NCBI GenBank assembly: GCA_902796455.1 | Contig: CADBPH010000204.1 | Span: forward strand, 1-12,526 | Source: an uncultured Bacteroidia bacterium | GTDB lineage: Bacteria; Bacteroidota; Bacteroidia; Bacteroidales; UBA932 | Reading direction: 5' to 3' | Length of the DNA: 12,526 bases | Shown here: piece by piece, positions 1 through 7,523 of the stretch | Numbering within the stretch: the first letter of the stretch is position 1 | Layout: each line of letters begins with the position of its first letter | Program-made: the position numbers and the translations under genes | The notes under the pieces: generated by a model | What the model saw: the letters and a program-made list of their open reading frames with translations, nothing else | Databases searched by the model: none | What the model was told of the DNA's origin: nothing

Positions 1-371
1 CGCCGGGCAGCATCCGCATGCTCCAGGCGTGCCGTCAGGGTGGGGACAGAAGCTTTCAGGTAGATGCAGTACGTGTGGTCGCGGACCAGTTCCAGACAGC
101 CCGGCGCGTCCAGGGTTCCTCCTCCCAGCGAAAGGATCCGGAAGCCGGTTTCCTCCCGGTCTTGCTCCAGAATGGCCGCCAGGGCGCGGGCCTCCCTTTT
201 CCGGAATCCGGCCTCGGATTCCGCCGCGAAAATTTCCGGGATGCTGCAGCCGGCTTCCTGCTCGATCCGTTGATCCAGGTCGATGTACGGCCATCCGGTG
301 CGGCGGGACAGTTCCTCCGACACGCTGCTTTTCCCGCAGCCCATCATTCCTGTGAGCGCAATGGTTGTCAT
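1..371 (-). CDS. aroK: Shikimate kinase (partial, C-terminal end cut by window edge)
   Basis: Phosphorylates shikimate with ATP to shikimate 3-phosphate, a cytoplasmic step of the chorismate pathway. The first 123 residues are present. They show a Walker A loop GMMGCGKS at residues 8-15, the DLD motif at 31-33 whose last Asp corresponds to the shikimate-binding Asp of E. coli AroK, an FRKRE segment at 56-60 carrying the substrate-binding Arg (R57), and the GGG turn at 83-85. The sequence stops at the lid, just where the usual RPLL motif would begin, so roughly the last 50 residues of a normal ~170-residue enzyme lie outside. The ATG at 371 places the Walker loop at the usual distance from the N terminus. 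It starts 15 bases after parC and is probably translated from the same message. Identity is strong because all key residues are in order. Confidence 0.95.
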   Translation of the reverse strand, partial: MTTIALTGMMGCGKSSVSEELSRRTGWPYIDLDQRIEQEAGCSIPEIFAAESEAGFRKREARALAAILEQDREETGFRILSLGGGTLDAPGCLELVRDHTYCIYLKASVPTLTARLEHADAAR

Positions 372-386
372 GGGAGGGGGAAGGAA

Positions 387-3302
387 TTACAAGTCGAACA
401 GCAGCGGCTCGTCGTCCGGGATGTCGTCAAAGCCAAGATCGATGACGTCACCGGGCTGCGCTCCTTTTTCTTTATTGGATGATTCCTTCGGAGCCTTTTC
501 CTTCGGAGTCTTTTCCTTGCGGGTCTTCTCTTTCGGGGCTTTTGCGGCAGGCTTTTCCGGGACATTTTCTTCCGGTTCCGCCGGGGCTTCCATGAGTTCT
601 TCCTCCATCAGGACATCCTCCTCGGTCAGTTCGATGTCGATCGGTTCATCCGTCGCAACTTCCTGAACCTCTTCCGGTTCTTCCGGCATTTCTTCCGGTG
701 TTTCTTCCTGTGGCTCCTCTTTGACCAGCGGTTCTGCGAACGAAACCGACTTCAGGTCATAGGCATGGCATTTCTTTCCCTTCGCCGTAATGCCCTTCTT
801 GGCAATGAACGACTCGGCATCCAGCAACTCCGGCTCCCGGTGGGCGTATTTCCCCTTGAAAGTCAGGAGCACCTGCGGGAAGCTGTCATCGGAGATATCC
901 ACCAGGAACGATCCTTTTGCGTCGGCAATGAACAGCATCGGCGTGTTGTCGCTTGGAACAAAGCTGAATCGCTTGACATAGAATGCCTTGGCAGCGCCGT
1001 CCCAATACAGGGCCGTGAAGACCTTGCCTTCATCGAATTTCTCGATCCGCAAGGCCGTCCCCTGGTAGCGGCTGCTCAGGTCGTAGGAGGTCGTATAGAA
1101 TGTCCCGTCCTTGAAAATGGCCAGCACCTTGTCCTCGCCGCTGAACTGTCCGAGGTACATGCCCCGGCTGTCTTCATTCAGGCGCTGGACGTCCGCATCA
1201 TACCAGATATCTTTGCCGCCGATGGTGGAAACGCCCTTGGACTTGAGGGTGATCCGCTGGACCGGGTTCTTCGAAACCAGGTTGCCGCGGGATGTCTTTC
1301 CTTTGATGGCGAGGGTGGAGAAGTCGTATTCCAGACTGGTCTTTTTCAGTTTCGGCCGCGGGCGCAGATAAATCCTGACCGACTCGGCCTCCCCGTTGTG
1401 GTTGGCCGTGAACCAGAGGATGGTGGAGCCGGCGGCTCCCGTCGTGATGTCGTAATCCTTGTCGCGGGTCACGCCCGTGATCGCAAACCGCTTGGCATAA
1501 TAGACCGAAGATTTCCCTTCCCGGTAGATTACATTGTAGATCGTCCGCGTATCTCCGCGGGTGAAAATGCCGACATACAGCAGGTTCTTCCAGAAGAAGG
1601 CCTTGTCCGACACCTTCGTGACCCGGTATTTGCCGTCTTTGGCGATGACAATGATTTCGGACAGGTCGGAACAGTCGCAGATATATTCTCCGTTGTCGTC
1701 CCGTTTCAGGCCGATTCCCACGAAGCCCTCCGCGAGGTTCGCATAGAGTTTGGCATTGTTGTTCACCACCTTCGTGGCCGCGATGGTCTCGAAGGACGCG
1801 ATTTCGGTCAGCCGCGGGAAATCCTTCCCGTATTTTTTCTTCAGGCCTTTGAACCAGTCGATGGTATACGCTGTCAGGTGGGCAAGCTGGTCCTTGACCT
1901 TGACCATTTCTTCTTCCAGGGTCCGGATCCGTTCGTCAATGGCCTTCGCGTCGAATTTGGAAATCTTCCGGACCGGCTTCTCGACCAGGCGGTCGATGTC
2001 TTCCATGACGATTTCCCGGCGGACCAGGTGCGCATAGGTCCGCATCCGGTCCAGAATGTCGGATTTCTGGTCTTCCCACGTGTTGTGACGCTTCTCTTCC
2101 AGGATTTTATAGACACCCTCCTCAAAGAAGATCCGTTCCAGGGAATCGTAGTGCCATTCGTCCTCCAATTCGCCGAGGCGGATTTCCAATTGCCTGCCCA
2201 GCAAGCTCTTGGTATGCTCCGTTTCGTAGATGAGGATGTCGTCGACGCTCATGAACTGCGGCTTGTTGTCCATGATGACGCAGGCGTTCGGCGCGATGTT
2301 GGTCTCGCAGTCCGTGAAGGCGTAGAGGGCGTCGATTGTCTTGTCGGGGGAGACATCGTTCGGCAGGTGGATGAGGATGTTCACCTTGTCCGTCGTCATG
2401 TCTTCGATCTTTTTGATCTTGATCTTGCCTTTATCCTTGGCTTTCAGGATCGAGTCAATCAGCACATGCGTGGTCTTGCCGAAGGGGATCTCGGTGATGT
2501 TGATCGTGTTCTTGTCGATTTTCTCGATCTTCGCACGGACCTTGACCGTACCGCCCCGGCGCCCCTGCATGTATTTCGAGCAGTCCGCATATCCGCCGGT
2601 CGGGAAATCGGGATACAATTCAAACGGTTTCCCCTGCAGGATCGCGATGGAGGCGTCAATCAGCTCGTTGAAGTTGTGCGGCAGGATTTTCGATGCCATA
2701 CCGACGGCGATGCCTTCCGTTCCCTGGGCCAGCAGGAGCGGGAAACGGACCGGCAATTCGGTCGGTTCCTGGTTGCGGCCGTCGTAAGATGTCATCCAGG
2801 ACGTGATCTTCGGGTCGAAGATGACCTCTTTCGCGAATTTGCTCAGCCGGGCTTCGATGTATCGGGATGCGGCATTGCTGTCGCCGGTGAGGATGTTTCC
2901 CCAGTTCCCCTGGCAATCCACCGCATAGCCTTTCTGGCCGAGTTGGACGAGGGCGCCGAGAATGGACTGGTCCCCGTGCGGGTGATACTGCATGGCCTGT
3001 CCGACGATGTTCGCCACTTTCGTGAAGCGCCCGTCGTCGATCTTGTACATGGCGTGCAGCACCCTGCGCTGGACGGGTTTCAGACCGTCCACGATGTGCG
3101 GAACGGCCCGCTGGAGAATGACATACGAGGAGTAATCCAGAAACCAATCCTTGAACATGCCGGAAAGTTTGAACTTCCGGCTGTCCTCACCCAGCAATTT
3201 ATCGAATTTGCCGGTATTTCCTGCGGTTTCATCCAACGGCTCCCCGCCCATGTCGTCTCCGTCCAATTCTTCGGGGCGGATGTCATCCCACTCTTCGCTC
3301 AT
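387..3302 (-). CDS. parC: DNA topoisomerase IV subunit A (ParC / GyrA family)
   Basis: Breakage-reunion subunit of a type IIA topoisomerase that decatenates and relaxes chromosomal DNA together with ParE. ParE is not encoded in this window. The 971-residue product has the winged-helix core with YHPHGD at 106-111 and the active-site Tyr148 in AASRYIEARL. A coiled-coil/tower region follows, then a weak beta-pinwheel-like C-terminal domain. This domain resembles Bacteroidetes ParC rather than GyrA, and I see no clear GyrA box. After about residue 860 comes an unusual tail: a Glu/Pro-rich stretch (861-920), Lys-rich 5-residue repeats of the KEKTP type (about 921-940), and an acidic end (951-971). 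The tail makes it longer than the 880-920 residues I would expect. The residues equivalent to E. coli GyrA Ser83 and Asp87 are Gln112 and Gly116, which removes both usual quinolone contacts. It starts 17 bases after era and lies upstream of aroK. There is no Shine-Dalgarno sequence at its start. Confidence 0.95.
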   Translation of the reverse strand: MSEEWDDIRPEELDGDDMGGEPLDETAGNTGKFDKLLGEDSRKFKLSGMFKDWFLDYSSYVILQRAVPHIVDGLKPVQRRVLHAMYKIDDGRFTKVANIVGQAMQYHPHGDQSILGALVQLGQKGYAVDCQGNWGNILTGDSNAASRYIEARLSKFAKEVIFDPKITSWMTSYDGRNQEPTELPVRFPLLLAQGTEGIAVGMASKILPHNFNELIDASIAILQGKPFELYPDFPTGGYADCSKYMQGRRGGTVKVRAKIEKIDKNTINITEIPFGKTTHVLIDSILKAKDKGKIKIKKIEDMTTDKVNILIHLPNDVSPDKTIDALYAFTDCETNIAPNACVIMDNKPQFMSVDDILIYETEHTKSLLGRQLEIRLGELEDEWHYDSLERIFFEEGVYKILEEKRHNTWEDQKSDILDRMRTYAHLVRREIVMEDIDRLVEKPVRKISKFDAKAIDERIRTLEEEMVKVKDQLAHLTAYTIDWFKGLKKKYGKDFPRLTEIASFETIAATKVVNNNAKLYANLAEGFVGIGLKRDDNGEYICDCSDLSEIIVIAKDGKYRVTKVSDKAFFWKNLLYVGIFTRGDTRTIYNVIYREGKSSVYYAKRFAITGVTRDKDYDITTGAAGSTILWFTANHNGEAESVRIYLRPRPKLKKTSLEYDFSTLAIKGKTSRGNLVSKNPVQRITLKSKGVSTIGGKDIWYDADVQRLNEDSRGMYLGQFSGEDKVLAIFKDGTFYTTSYDLSSRYQGTALRIEKFDEGKVFTALYWDGAAKAFYVKRFSFVPSDNTPMLFIADAKGSFLVDISDDSFPQVLLTFKGKYAHREPELLDAESFIAKKGITAKGKKCHAYDLKSVSFAEPLVKEEPQEETPEEMPEEPEEVQEVATDEPIDIELTEEDVLMEEELMEAPAEPEENVPEKPAAKAPKEKTRKEKTPKEKAPKESSNKEKGAQPGDVIDLGFDDIPDDEPLLFDL
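487..546 (-). repeat. Four degenerate 15-base repeats in the parC tail
   Basis: Four consecutive 15-base units (487-501, 502-516, 517-531, 532-546) follow the pattern ttcggagtcttttcc on the plus strand. The first two differ by one base. On the coding strand they give Lys-rich five-residue units of the KEKTP/KEKAP type at about residues 920-939 of ParC. Confidence 0.8.
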
Positions 3303-3319
3303 ATTCGTTCGTTTTCTTG

Positions 3320-4216
3320 TCAGTCTTCGTAACCGAAGCGCCGAAGTTCCTTGCGGCTTTCCCGCCAGTCCTTATCTACCTTGACAAAGAGGCTCAGGTA
3401 CACTTTCTTCTGGAAGAAATCCTCCATTTCCAGCCGGGCCTGCGTGCCCAGTTTCTTCAGGGCCGATCCTCCCTTGCCGATCAGGATCCCCTTCTGGGAG
3501 TCCCGCATGACGTAGATGACCGCGCTGATTTCATAGCGCTCTTCTCCCTCTTTGAAAGCCTCCACTGCCACTTCGCAACTGTAAGGAATTTCTTCCGCAT
3601 AGTTCAGCAGGATCTTCTCCCGGATGATTTCGGAGGCAAAGAAACGGAGATTCCTGTCCGTGAAAGCATCTTTGTCGAACCAGGGCGGAGAAACCGGAAG
3701 TTTCTGGAGGATGGCCTCAAAGACGCTGTCCAGGTTGAAGCGCTCCCGGGCCGAGACCGGGATGATCTGGGCCTGGGGCAGCTGCTCCTTCCAATATTCC
3801 ATCAGCTGGAGAACCTTGTCTTGCTGGCTGATATCGATCTTGTTGATAACCAGGATGACCGGGCAAGTGACCTGGCGGAGTTTCTCCACATACTCCGCGT
3901 TCTTGTCACTCTTCTCCACGACATCCGTCACATACAGGATGATGTCGGCGTCGCCGATGGCGGTATCGACGAAATTCATCATGTTCCGCTGCAGCCGGTA
4001 TCCGGGTTTCAGGATTCCCGGCGTGTCGGAATAGACAATCTGGTAATCCTCCGTATTGACGATGCCCATGATCCGGTGCCGGGTCGTCTGGGCCTTGGCC
4101 GTCACGATACACAGCTTTTCGCCGACGAGCGCATTCATCAGCGTGGATTTCCCCACATTCGGATTCCCGATGATATTGACGAATCCGGCCCTGTGTCTGG
4201 TCTGCTGGGCCTCCAT
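3320..4216 (-). CDS. era: GTPase Era (30S subunit assembly)
   Basis: Era binds GTP and the 3' end of 16S rRNA during late 30S assembly. From the chosen start the product has 298 residues, the normal length. It has G1 GNPNVGKST at 17-25, the TT switch region near 44-45, G3 DTPG at 64-67, G4 NKID at 125-128 and a C-terminal KH domain with GKGG at 247-250. The open frame continues upstream to 4273, but those 19 extra residues overlap the upstream gene and look unlike Era. The ATG at 4216 gives MEAQQTRHRAGFVNIIG, the typical Era N terminus just before the G1 loop. That ATG shares one base with the stop codon of the pseudouridine synthase gene (TAATG), which implies translational coupling and joint production of two ribosome-maturation proteins. 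All G motifs look functional. Confidence 0.97.
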   Translation of the reverse strand: MEAQQTRHRAGFVNIIGNPNVGKSTLMNALVGEKLCIVTAKAQTTRHRIMGIVNTEDYQIVYSDTPGILKPGYRLQRNMMNFVDTAIGDADIILYVTDVVEKSDKNAEYVEKLRQVTCPVILVINKIDISQQDKVLQLMEYWKEQLPQAQIIPVSARERFNLDSVFEAILQKLPVSPPWFDKDAFTDRNLRFFASEIIREKILLNYAEEIPYSCEVAVEAFKEGEERYEISAVIYVMRDSQKGILIGKGGSALKKLGTQARLEMEDFFQKKVYLSLFVKVDKDWRESRKELRRFGYED

Positions 4217-5475
4217 TAAATGTACGCTCCCATCTTGAGGACGTTGGCTTCCCCTTCGGAGAGGTAGCGCCATTCGCCCCGTTTGAGCCCTTTCTTGGTA
4301 ACACCGGCGAAATACACCCGGTCCAGCGCTTTCACGTCGTAGCCGAGGGATTCGAAAATCCGCCGGACGATGCGGTTCTTGCCGGAATGGATTTCGATCC
4401 CCAGCTTGCGGTGGTCCGCCGCGTCGACGTATTCGAGTTCATCAGCCTGGATCCTGCCGTCGTTGAGGTCGATCCCGGCGAGGATGGCATCGAAATGCTC
4501 CTGGCTCAGCGGGCTGTCCAGCGTGACCTGGTAAATTTTCTTCTTGTCGTAAGACGGATGGGTCAGCTTCTCAGCCATGTCTCCGTCATTGGTGAACATC
4601 AGGACGCCGGTCGTATTCTTGTCGAGCCGTCCCACCGGAAATACCCGGTATTCGCATTTTTTCAGCAAGTCCATGACGGTTTTCTCCGCATGGGGGTCGC
4701 TGGCGGAGGTGACGTAACCGCGGGGCTTGTTCATCACGATGTAGACCTTCGCTTCGCCCTTGAGCCGTTCTCCGTTGAACCGGACATCGTCCTTGAGGAC
4801 ATTCACTTTCGTGCCGAGTTCCGTCACGACGACACCGTTCACCGTAACAACTCCGGCCTGGATCAGTTGGTCGGCCTCCCGGCGGGAGCACATCCCGGAA
4901 TTGGCGATGAATTTGTTCAGGCGGACTTCTTCTTGAATCTGCGTCGGAACGTAGTCGTTGTCAGAGAGTTGGATCTTATCGAGCTGGGGCTTCCGGCTGA
5001 TCATGCGCGAAATGCCGCTGTCGCCGGGTTTCGGAGTACGCCGGGGAGCCGGTTTGGCGCCGGGGCGGCGATCGGTGCTGCGGAATGACGGCTTCCTGTG
5101 CGGGGCGCGTCCTTCTTCCTCCGTATTGTAGGGCCTTCTGGACGGGCGGTGTTCACCGTATCCGCCGCCCTGCCGGGGTCTGTCGTAGCCGTTGTGCTGC
5201 CGGGGCTGGTCATAAGCGCCGCCCTGCCCGGACCGGTCATATCCGCTGTGCTGCCGCGGTGCGCCGTGGCCCTCGCTGCGCGGGCCCCTGTACGGACGCC
5301 GTTCCTCATCGTGGGAACGGGACTCTCCGCCGTAATATCTTCTTTCTTGTCTTTCCTGGCCCTCGCGGCGATACGGGCGCGGGCCGCCCTCTTCGGGATT
5401 CCTGGAGATGCGGGGCCGTCTCGGCCTGAGTCTCCTGCCTTCTGCGGAATAACCTTCCTTCTTGTTTTCTTCCAT
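4216..5475 (-). CDS. rRNA pseudouridine synthase, RsuA/RluB family, with Arg/Gly-rich N-terminal tail
   Basis: Converts a specific uridine of rRNA to pseudouridine. E. coli RluB acts on 23S rRNA near the peptidyl transferase centre, but the target here is inferred only. Residues about 185-230 form an S4 RNA-binding domain (RLNKFIANSGMCSRREAD), followed by the catalytic domain with GRLDKNTTG carrying catalytic Asp285, and a conserved KNRIVRRIFE segment near the end. The first ~160 residues are a low-complexity tail rich in Arg, Gly, Tyr, Gln and Pro, with two 18-residue repeats at 75-110. The frame opens at a GTG at 5490 five codons earlier, but the ATG at 5475 is preferred: it gives MEENKKEGY, and ATG is used by every neighbour. 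Such tails occur, as I recall, in Bacteroidales homologues. The gap to the upstream TonB-like gene is about 56 bases with no recognised promoter or terminator, so readthrough from exbB is likely. It overlaps era by one base. Confidence 0.92.
   Translation of the reverse strand: MEENKKEGYSAEGRRLRPRRPRISRNPEEGGPRPYRREGQERQERRYYGGESRSHDEERRPYRGPRSEGHGAPRQHSGYDRSGQGGAYDQPRQHNGYDRPRQGGGYGEHRPSRRPYNTEEEGRAPHRKPSFRSTDRRPGAKPAPRRTPKPGDSGISRMISRKPQLDKIQLSDNDYVPTQIQEEVRLNKFIANSGMCSRREADQLIQAGVVTVNGVVVTELGTKVNVLKDDVRFNGERLKGEAKVYIVMNKPRGYVTSASDPHAEKTVMDLLKKCEYRVFPVGRLDKNTTGVLMFTNDGDMAEKLTHPSYDKKKIYQVTLDSPLSQEHFDAILAGIDLNDGRIQADELEYVDAADHRKLGIEIHSGKNRIVRRIFESLGYDVKALDRVYFAGVTKKGLKRGEWRYLSEGEANVLKMGAYI
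5146..5253 (-). repeat. Two tandem 54-base (18-residue) repeats in the pseudouridine synthase tail
   Basis: Two in-frame units of 54 bases each encode QHSGYDRSGQGGAYDQPR and QHNGYDRPRQGGGYGEHR. They match at 11 of 18 residues and keep the QH.GYDR start and the QGG.Y core. The DNA is similar as well; for instance gccgccctg recurs at 5164 and 5218. Shorter, less regular Arg/Gly/Tyr motifs flank the pair. This fits unit duplication inside a disordered, probably RNA-contacting tail. Confidence 0.8.
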
Positions 5476-5531
5476 TTTGTTACCCTTCACGGGCTTTTTA
5501 ATTGGTTAGGTGCTTGATGGGCCGTCGCGGC

Positions 5532-6314
5532 TTATTTCAGGCTGAACACATAGGTAATCGTGCCTTCCTGCAAAGCCGGTGCTTCGGCGCTCATGTTGAA
5601 ATGGGCTCCCATGGCCGCCTTGCGGGCGGCTGCGAGCAAATTGCTGTTGGAAATGGTGCTGCCTTCCACGCCGGGGAGGGCTTTGGTCACACTTCCGTAC
5701 TGGTCCACCCAGATGCGGACCACGACGATACCTTCTTCCTGGACCGTATAAGCAGGTTTGGGGAGGACGCCTTCAACCGTCCTGCCCTTCACGTGCGCGT
5801 TCGGCGTTCCTTCCTGCTTGCCGGTCTTCGTGTTGCCGGAGGCATGTCCGGCCTTCAGGGCTTCACTGACTTTGGATGCCGTCTGGGCGGCAAGGGTATC
5901 TTTGTCTGTCTTGTTGTCTGCGGCGTGGAACAGGGCGCGGCGGTCGATTTCCTTCTCCCGCTCGGGCTGTTTGACTTCCACGTCGCCGAAATCATCTACT
6001 TTGGCTTCCGGGGCCTTGTTCGCTTTTGTTCCCTCGTGCTGGGCTTCGGAGCGCTGGACCAGTTCAATTTTGCGGGTCCTGTCGATGACCTCTGCCTGCG
6101 GCTGGGTACCGTTGCGGACCTGGACCGGTTTTTCCGGTTCAGGCTCCCCGAAATCGATCACGAAGGTGTTTTCCGGCGGTGGGGGATAGATATACTTCAA
6201 CCCGGAGAATACGCCGAAGACGGCCAGAAGCAAGTGCGAGAGGACCGTGAGGGTGATTCCGGTCACTCTCCCGATTTTCTCCTGGCGCGCTCTTTCCTGT
6301 CTGTACCGTTCCAT
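5532..6314 (-). CDS. TonB-like envelope energy transducer (TonB/TolA C-terminal domain)
   Basis: Inner-membrane protein that spans the periplasm and passes proton-motive energy from the ExbB/ExbD motor to outer-membrane partners. The 260-residue product has a short basic cytoplasmic N terminus, one membrane segment at about 17-40 and the Pro run YPPPPEN (residues 43-49). A Lys/Glu/Pro-rich periplasmic linker covers roughly 50-175. The TonB C-terminal fold lies at about 180-260, with LPKPAYTVQEEG followed by VVVRIWVDQYGSVTKA and the closing strand GTITYVFSLK. It is the last gene of the exbB-exbD-tonB trio and starts 10 bases after exbD. Because the exbD here looks TolR-like, the trio could serve a Tol-type role in outer-membrane integrity rather than nutrient uptake. 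No tolB or pal is present in the window, so the two options cannot be separated. Confidence 0.88.
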   Translation of the reverse strand: MERYRQERARQEKIGRVTGITLTVLSHLLLAVFGVFSGLKYIYPPPPENTFVIDFGEPEPEKPVQVRNGTQPQAEVIDRTRKIELVQRSEAQHEGTKANKAPEAKVDDFGDVEVKQPEREKEIDRRALFHAADNKTDKDTLAAQTASKVSEALKAGHASGNTKTGKQEGTPNAHVKGRTVEGVLPKPAYTVQEEGIVVVRIWVDQYGSVTKALPGVEGSTISNSNLLAAARKAAMGAHFNMSAEAPALQEGTITYVFSLK

Positions 6315-6324
6315 GTCTTTCCGC

Positions 6325-6735
6325 TTATTCCGGCTGGGTGGCCAGAATCACTTTATAATGATTTCTTTTGGCGATGTTCATGACGGAAACGATTTCCCGC
6401 ACGGGGACCGTTTCGTCAGCGTAAATCGAGAAGGTGGGATCTTCTTCGCTCTGGAGAAGTCCCACGAGTTCATCCTCCACTTCGGCGAACGGAATGGGAT
6501 TTTCGTCGCCGTTGATGTGGTACGTATACGTATCGTCATGCCAGTCCTTGATGGACACGCTGACCGTTGCCTTGGCGGAAACCTGCCCGGTGCTCTTGGG
6601 AAGCAGCAGCTTCAGCGCATTCGGGTTGACGAGCGTCGAGGTGATCAGGAAAAAGATCAGCAACAGGAACACCAAGTCCGTCATGGAGGACATGCCGATG
6701 TCCGAGAGGATCTTCGTATTGCGTTTGTATGCCAT
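6325..6735 (-). CDS. Biopolymer transport protein ExbD/TolR
   Basis: Inner-membrane rotor/stator partner of ExbB/TolQ that couples proton flow to movement of the TonB/TolA-type protein. The 136-residue product is of normal size. It has a short basic cytoplasmic end and one membrane helix at about 19-36, starting SMTDLVFLLLIFFLI. Asp20 sits at the position of the proton-carrying Asp25 of E. coli ExbD. The periplasmic domain at 40-136 ends with a VPVREIVSVMNIAKRNHYKVILATQPE-like segment (about 110-136), typical of the TolR-like type in Bacteroidetes. It lies between exbB (30 bases upstream) and the TonB-like gene. Only one exbD copy is present, whereas many Bacteroidales TonB clusters, as I recall, carry two. 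No Shine-Dalgarno sequence is seen before its ATG. Confidence 0.93.
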   Translation of the reverse strand: MAYKRNTKILSDIGMSSMTDLVFLLLIFFLITSTLVNPNALKLLLPKSTGQVSAKATVSVSIKDWHDDTYTYHINGDENPIPFAEVEDELVGLLQSEEDPTFSIYADETVPVREIVSVMNIAKRNHYKVILATQPE

Positions 6736-6765
6736 TTGCTGAAAGTAAAGTTGTTCCCGGATGAA

Positions 6766-7482
6766 TTACTCTGCGGTCTTGTCCGCCGGTTCGTGGAGCA
6801 GGTCCATGAAATCGATCGTCGCGCCTTCCATCTTGAATACGACATCGGAAATATTGGATGTCAGGTAGTTGTATCCAAAATAGGCGACAATGCCCACGAT
6901 CAGGCCGCCGACCGTCGTGATCATGGCCGTGTAGATACCGCTCGACAAGAGCGTGATATCGATGTTGTTGCCGGCCTGGGACATGTTGAAGAAGGCCTGC
7001 ACCATACCGAGCACGGTTCCGAGGAAACCGATCATCGGGGCGCCGCCGGCGATGGTGGCCAGGATCGGAAGCCCTCTCTCGAGCCGGGCGACTTCTGCGT
7101 TGCCGGTATTCTCGACAGCGGTCTGGATGTCCGAAAGCGGCCGTCCGATCCGCTCGATGCCTTTCTCTACGAGCCGTGCGACCGGGGAGTCGTATTTCTG
7201 GCAGAGGGCGATGGCGGACTTGATCTTGCCTTCGTGGATGTAGTCCCGGATGTCTTTCATGAAGTTGCGGTCGATGTCACCGGCCTTGTGGATCATCCAC
7301 CATTTCTTGCCGAAAATGTAAAGGGCGATGATGGAGAGGATGAGCAGGACAATCATCAGCCAGCCGCCCTTGGCAGCCATGCTGATCAACGAATAAGACA
7401 TCTCCTGCTGGACGGGGGCCGCCTGGGTCATTGCTTCCGCGGCCTGATTGATGCCGGGAGCCTGTAAAAGATTGAAAAGCAT
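6766..7482 (-). CDS. MotA/TolQ/ExbB proton channel protein
   Basis: Forms the pentameric inner-membrane proton channel around ExbD/TolR. The 238-residue product has three predicted membrane helices at about 39-58, 137-160 and 185-205, with a large cytoplasmic loop between the first two. The family signature APMIGFLGTVLGMVQAF (about 148-164) contains Thr155, and TTVGGLIVGI (189-198) lines the third helix. These match the Thr residues of E. coli ExbB that line the proton path. An N-terminal stretch of ~38 residues before the first helix is Gln/Ala-rich and probably periplasmic. The ATG at 7482 is chosen because it is the first in frame and follows a short AT-rich leader with a TAnnTTTG promoter box. 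It heads the series that includes exbD and the TonB-like gene. TolQ and ExbB cannot be told apart from sequence alone. Confidence 0.94.
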   Translation of the reverse strand: MLFNLLQAPGINQAAEAMTQAAPVQQEMSYSLISMAAKGGWLMIVLLILSIIALYIFGKKWWMIHKAGDIDRNFMKDIRDYIHEGKIKSAIALCQKYDSPVARLVEKGIERIGRPLSDIQTAVENTGNAEVARLERGLPILATIAGGAPMIGFLGTVLGMVQAFFNMSQAGNNIDITLLSSGIYTAMITTVGGLIVGIVAYFGYNYLTSNISDVVFKMEGATIDFMDLLHEPADKTAE

Positions 7483-7523
7483 AATTATAACGTACGTTTA
7501 TATATTTCAAGCCATACAAAATG

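Noticed and set aside
765..3332. 855-residue plus-strand open frame opposite parC
   Set aside because: It is the exact antisense of parC, kept open by the GC-rich third positions of the parC codons. It has no recognisable domain, while parC is unmistakable.
4217..4273. 19-residue upstream extension of Era
   Set aside because: Overlaps the pseudouridine synthase gene in another frame and does not resemble Era; the internal ATG is at a TAATG junction.
5476..5531. Promoter or terminator between the TonB-like gene and the pseudouridine synthase gene
   Set aside because: No TAnnTTTG box; a GCCG-CGA-CGGC mini-hairpin is not followed by T residues.
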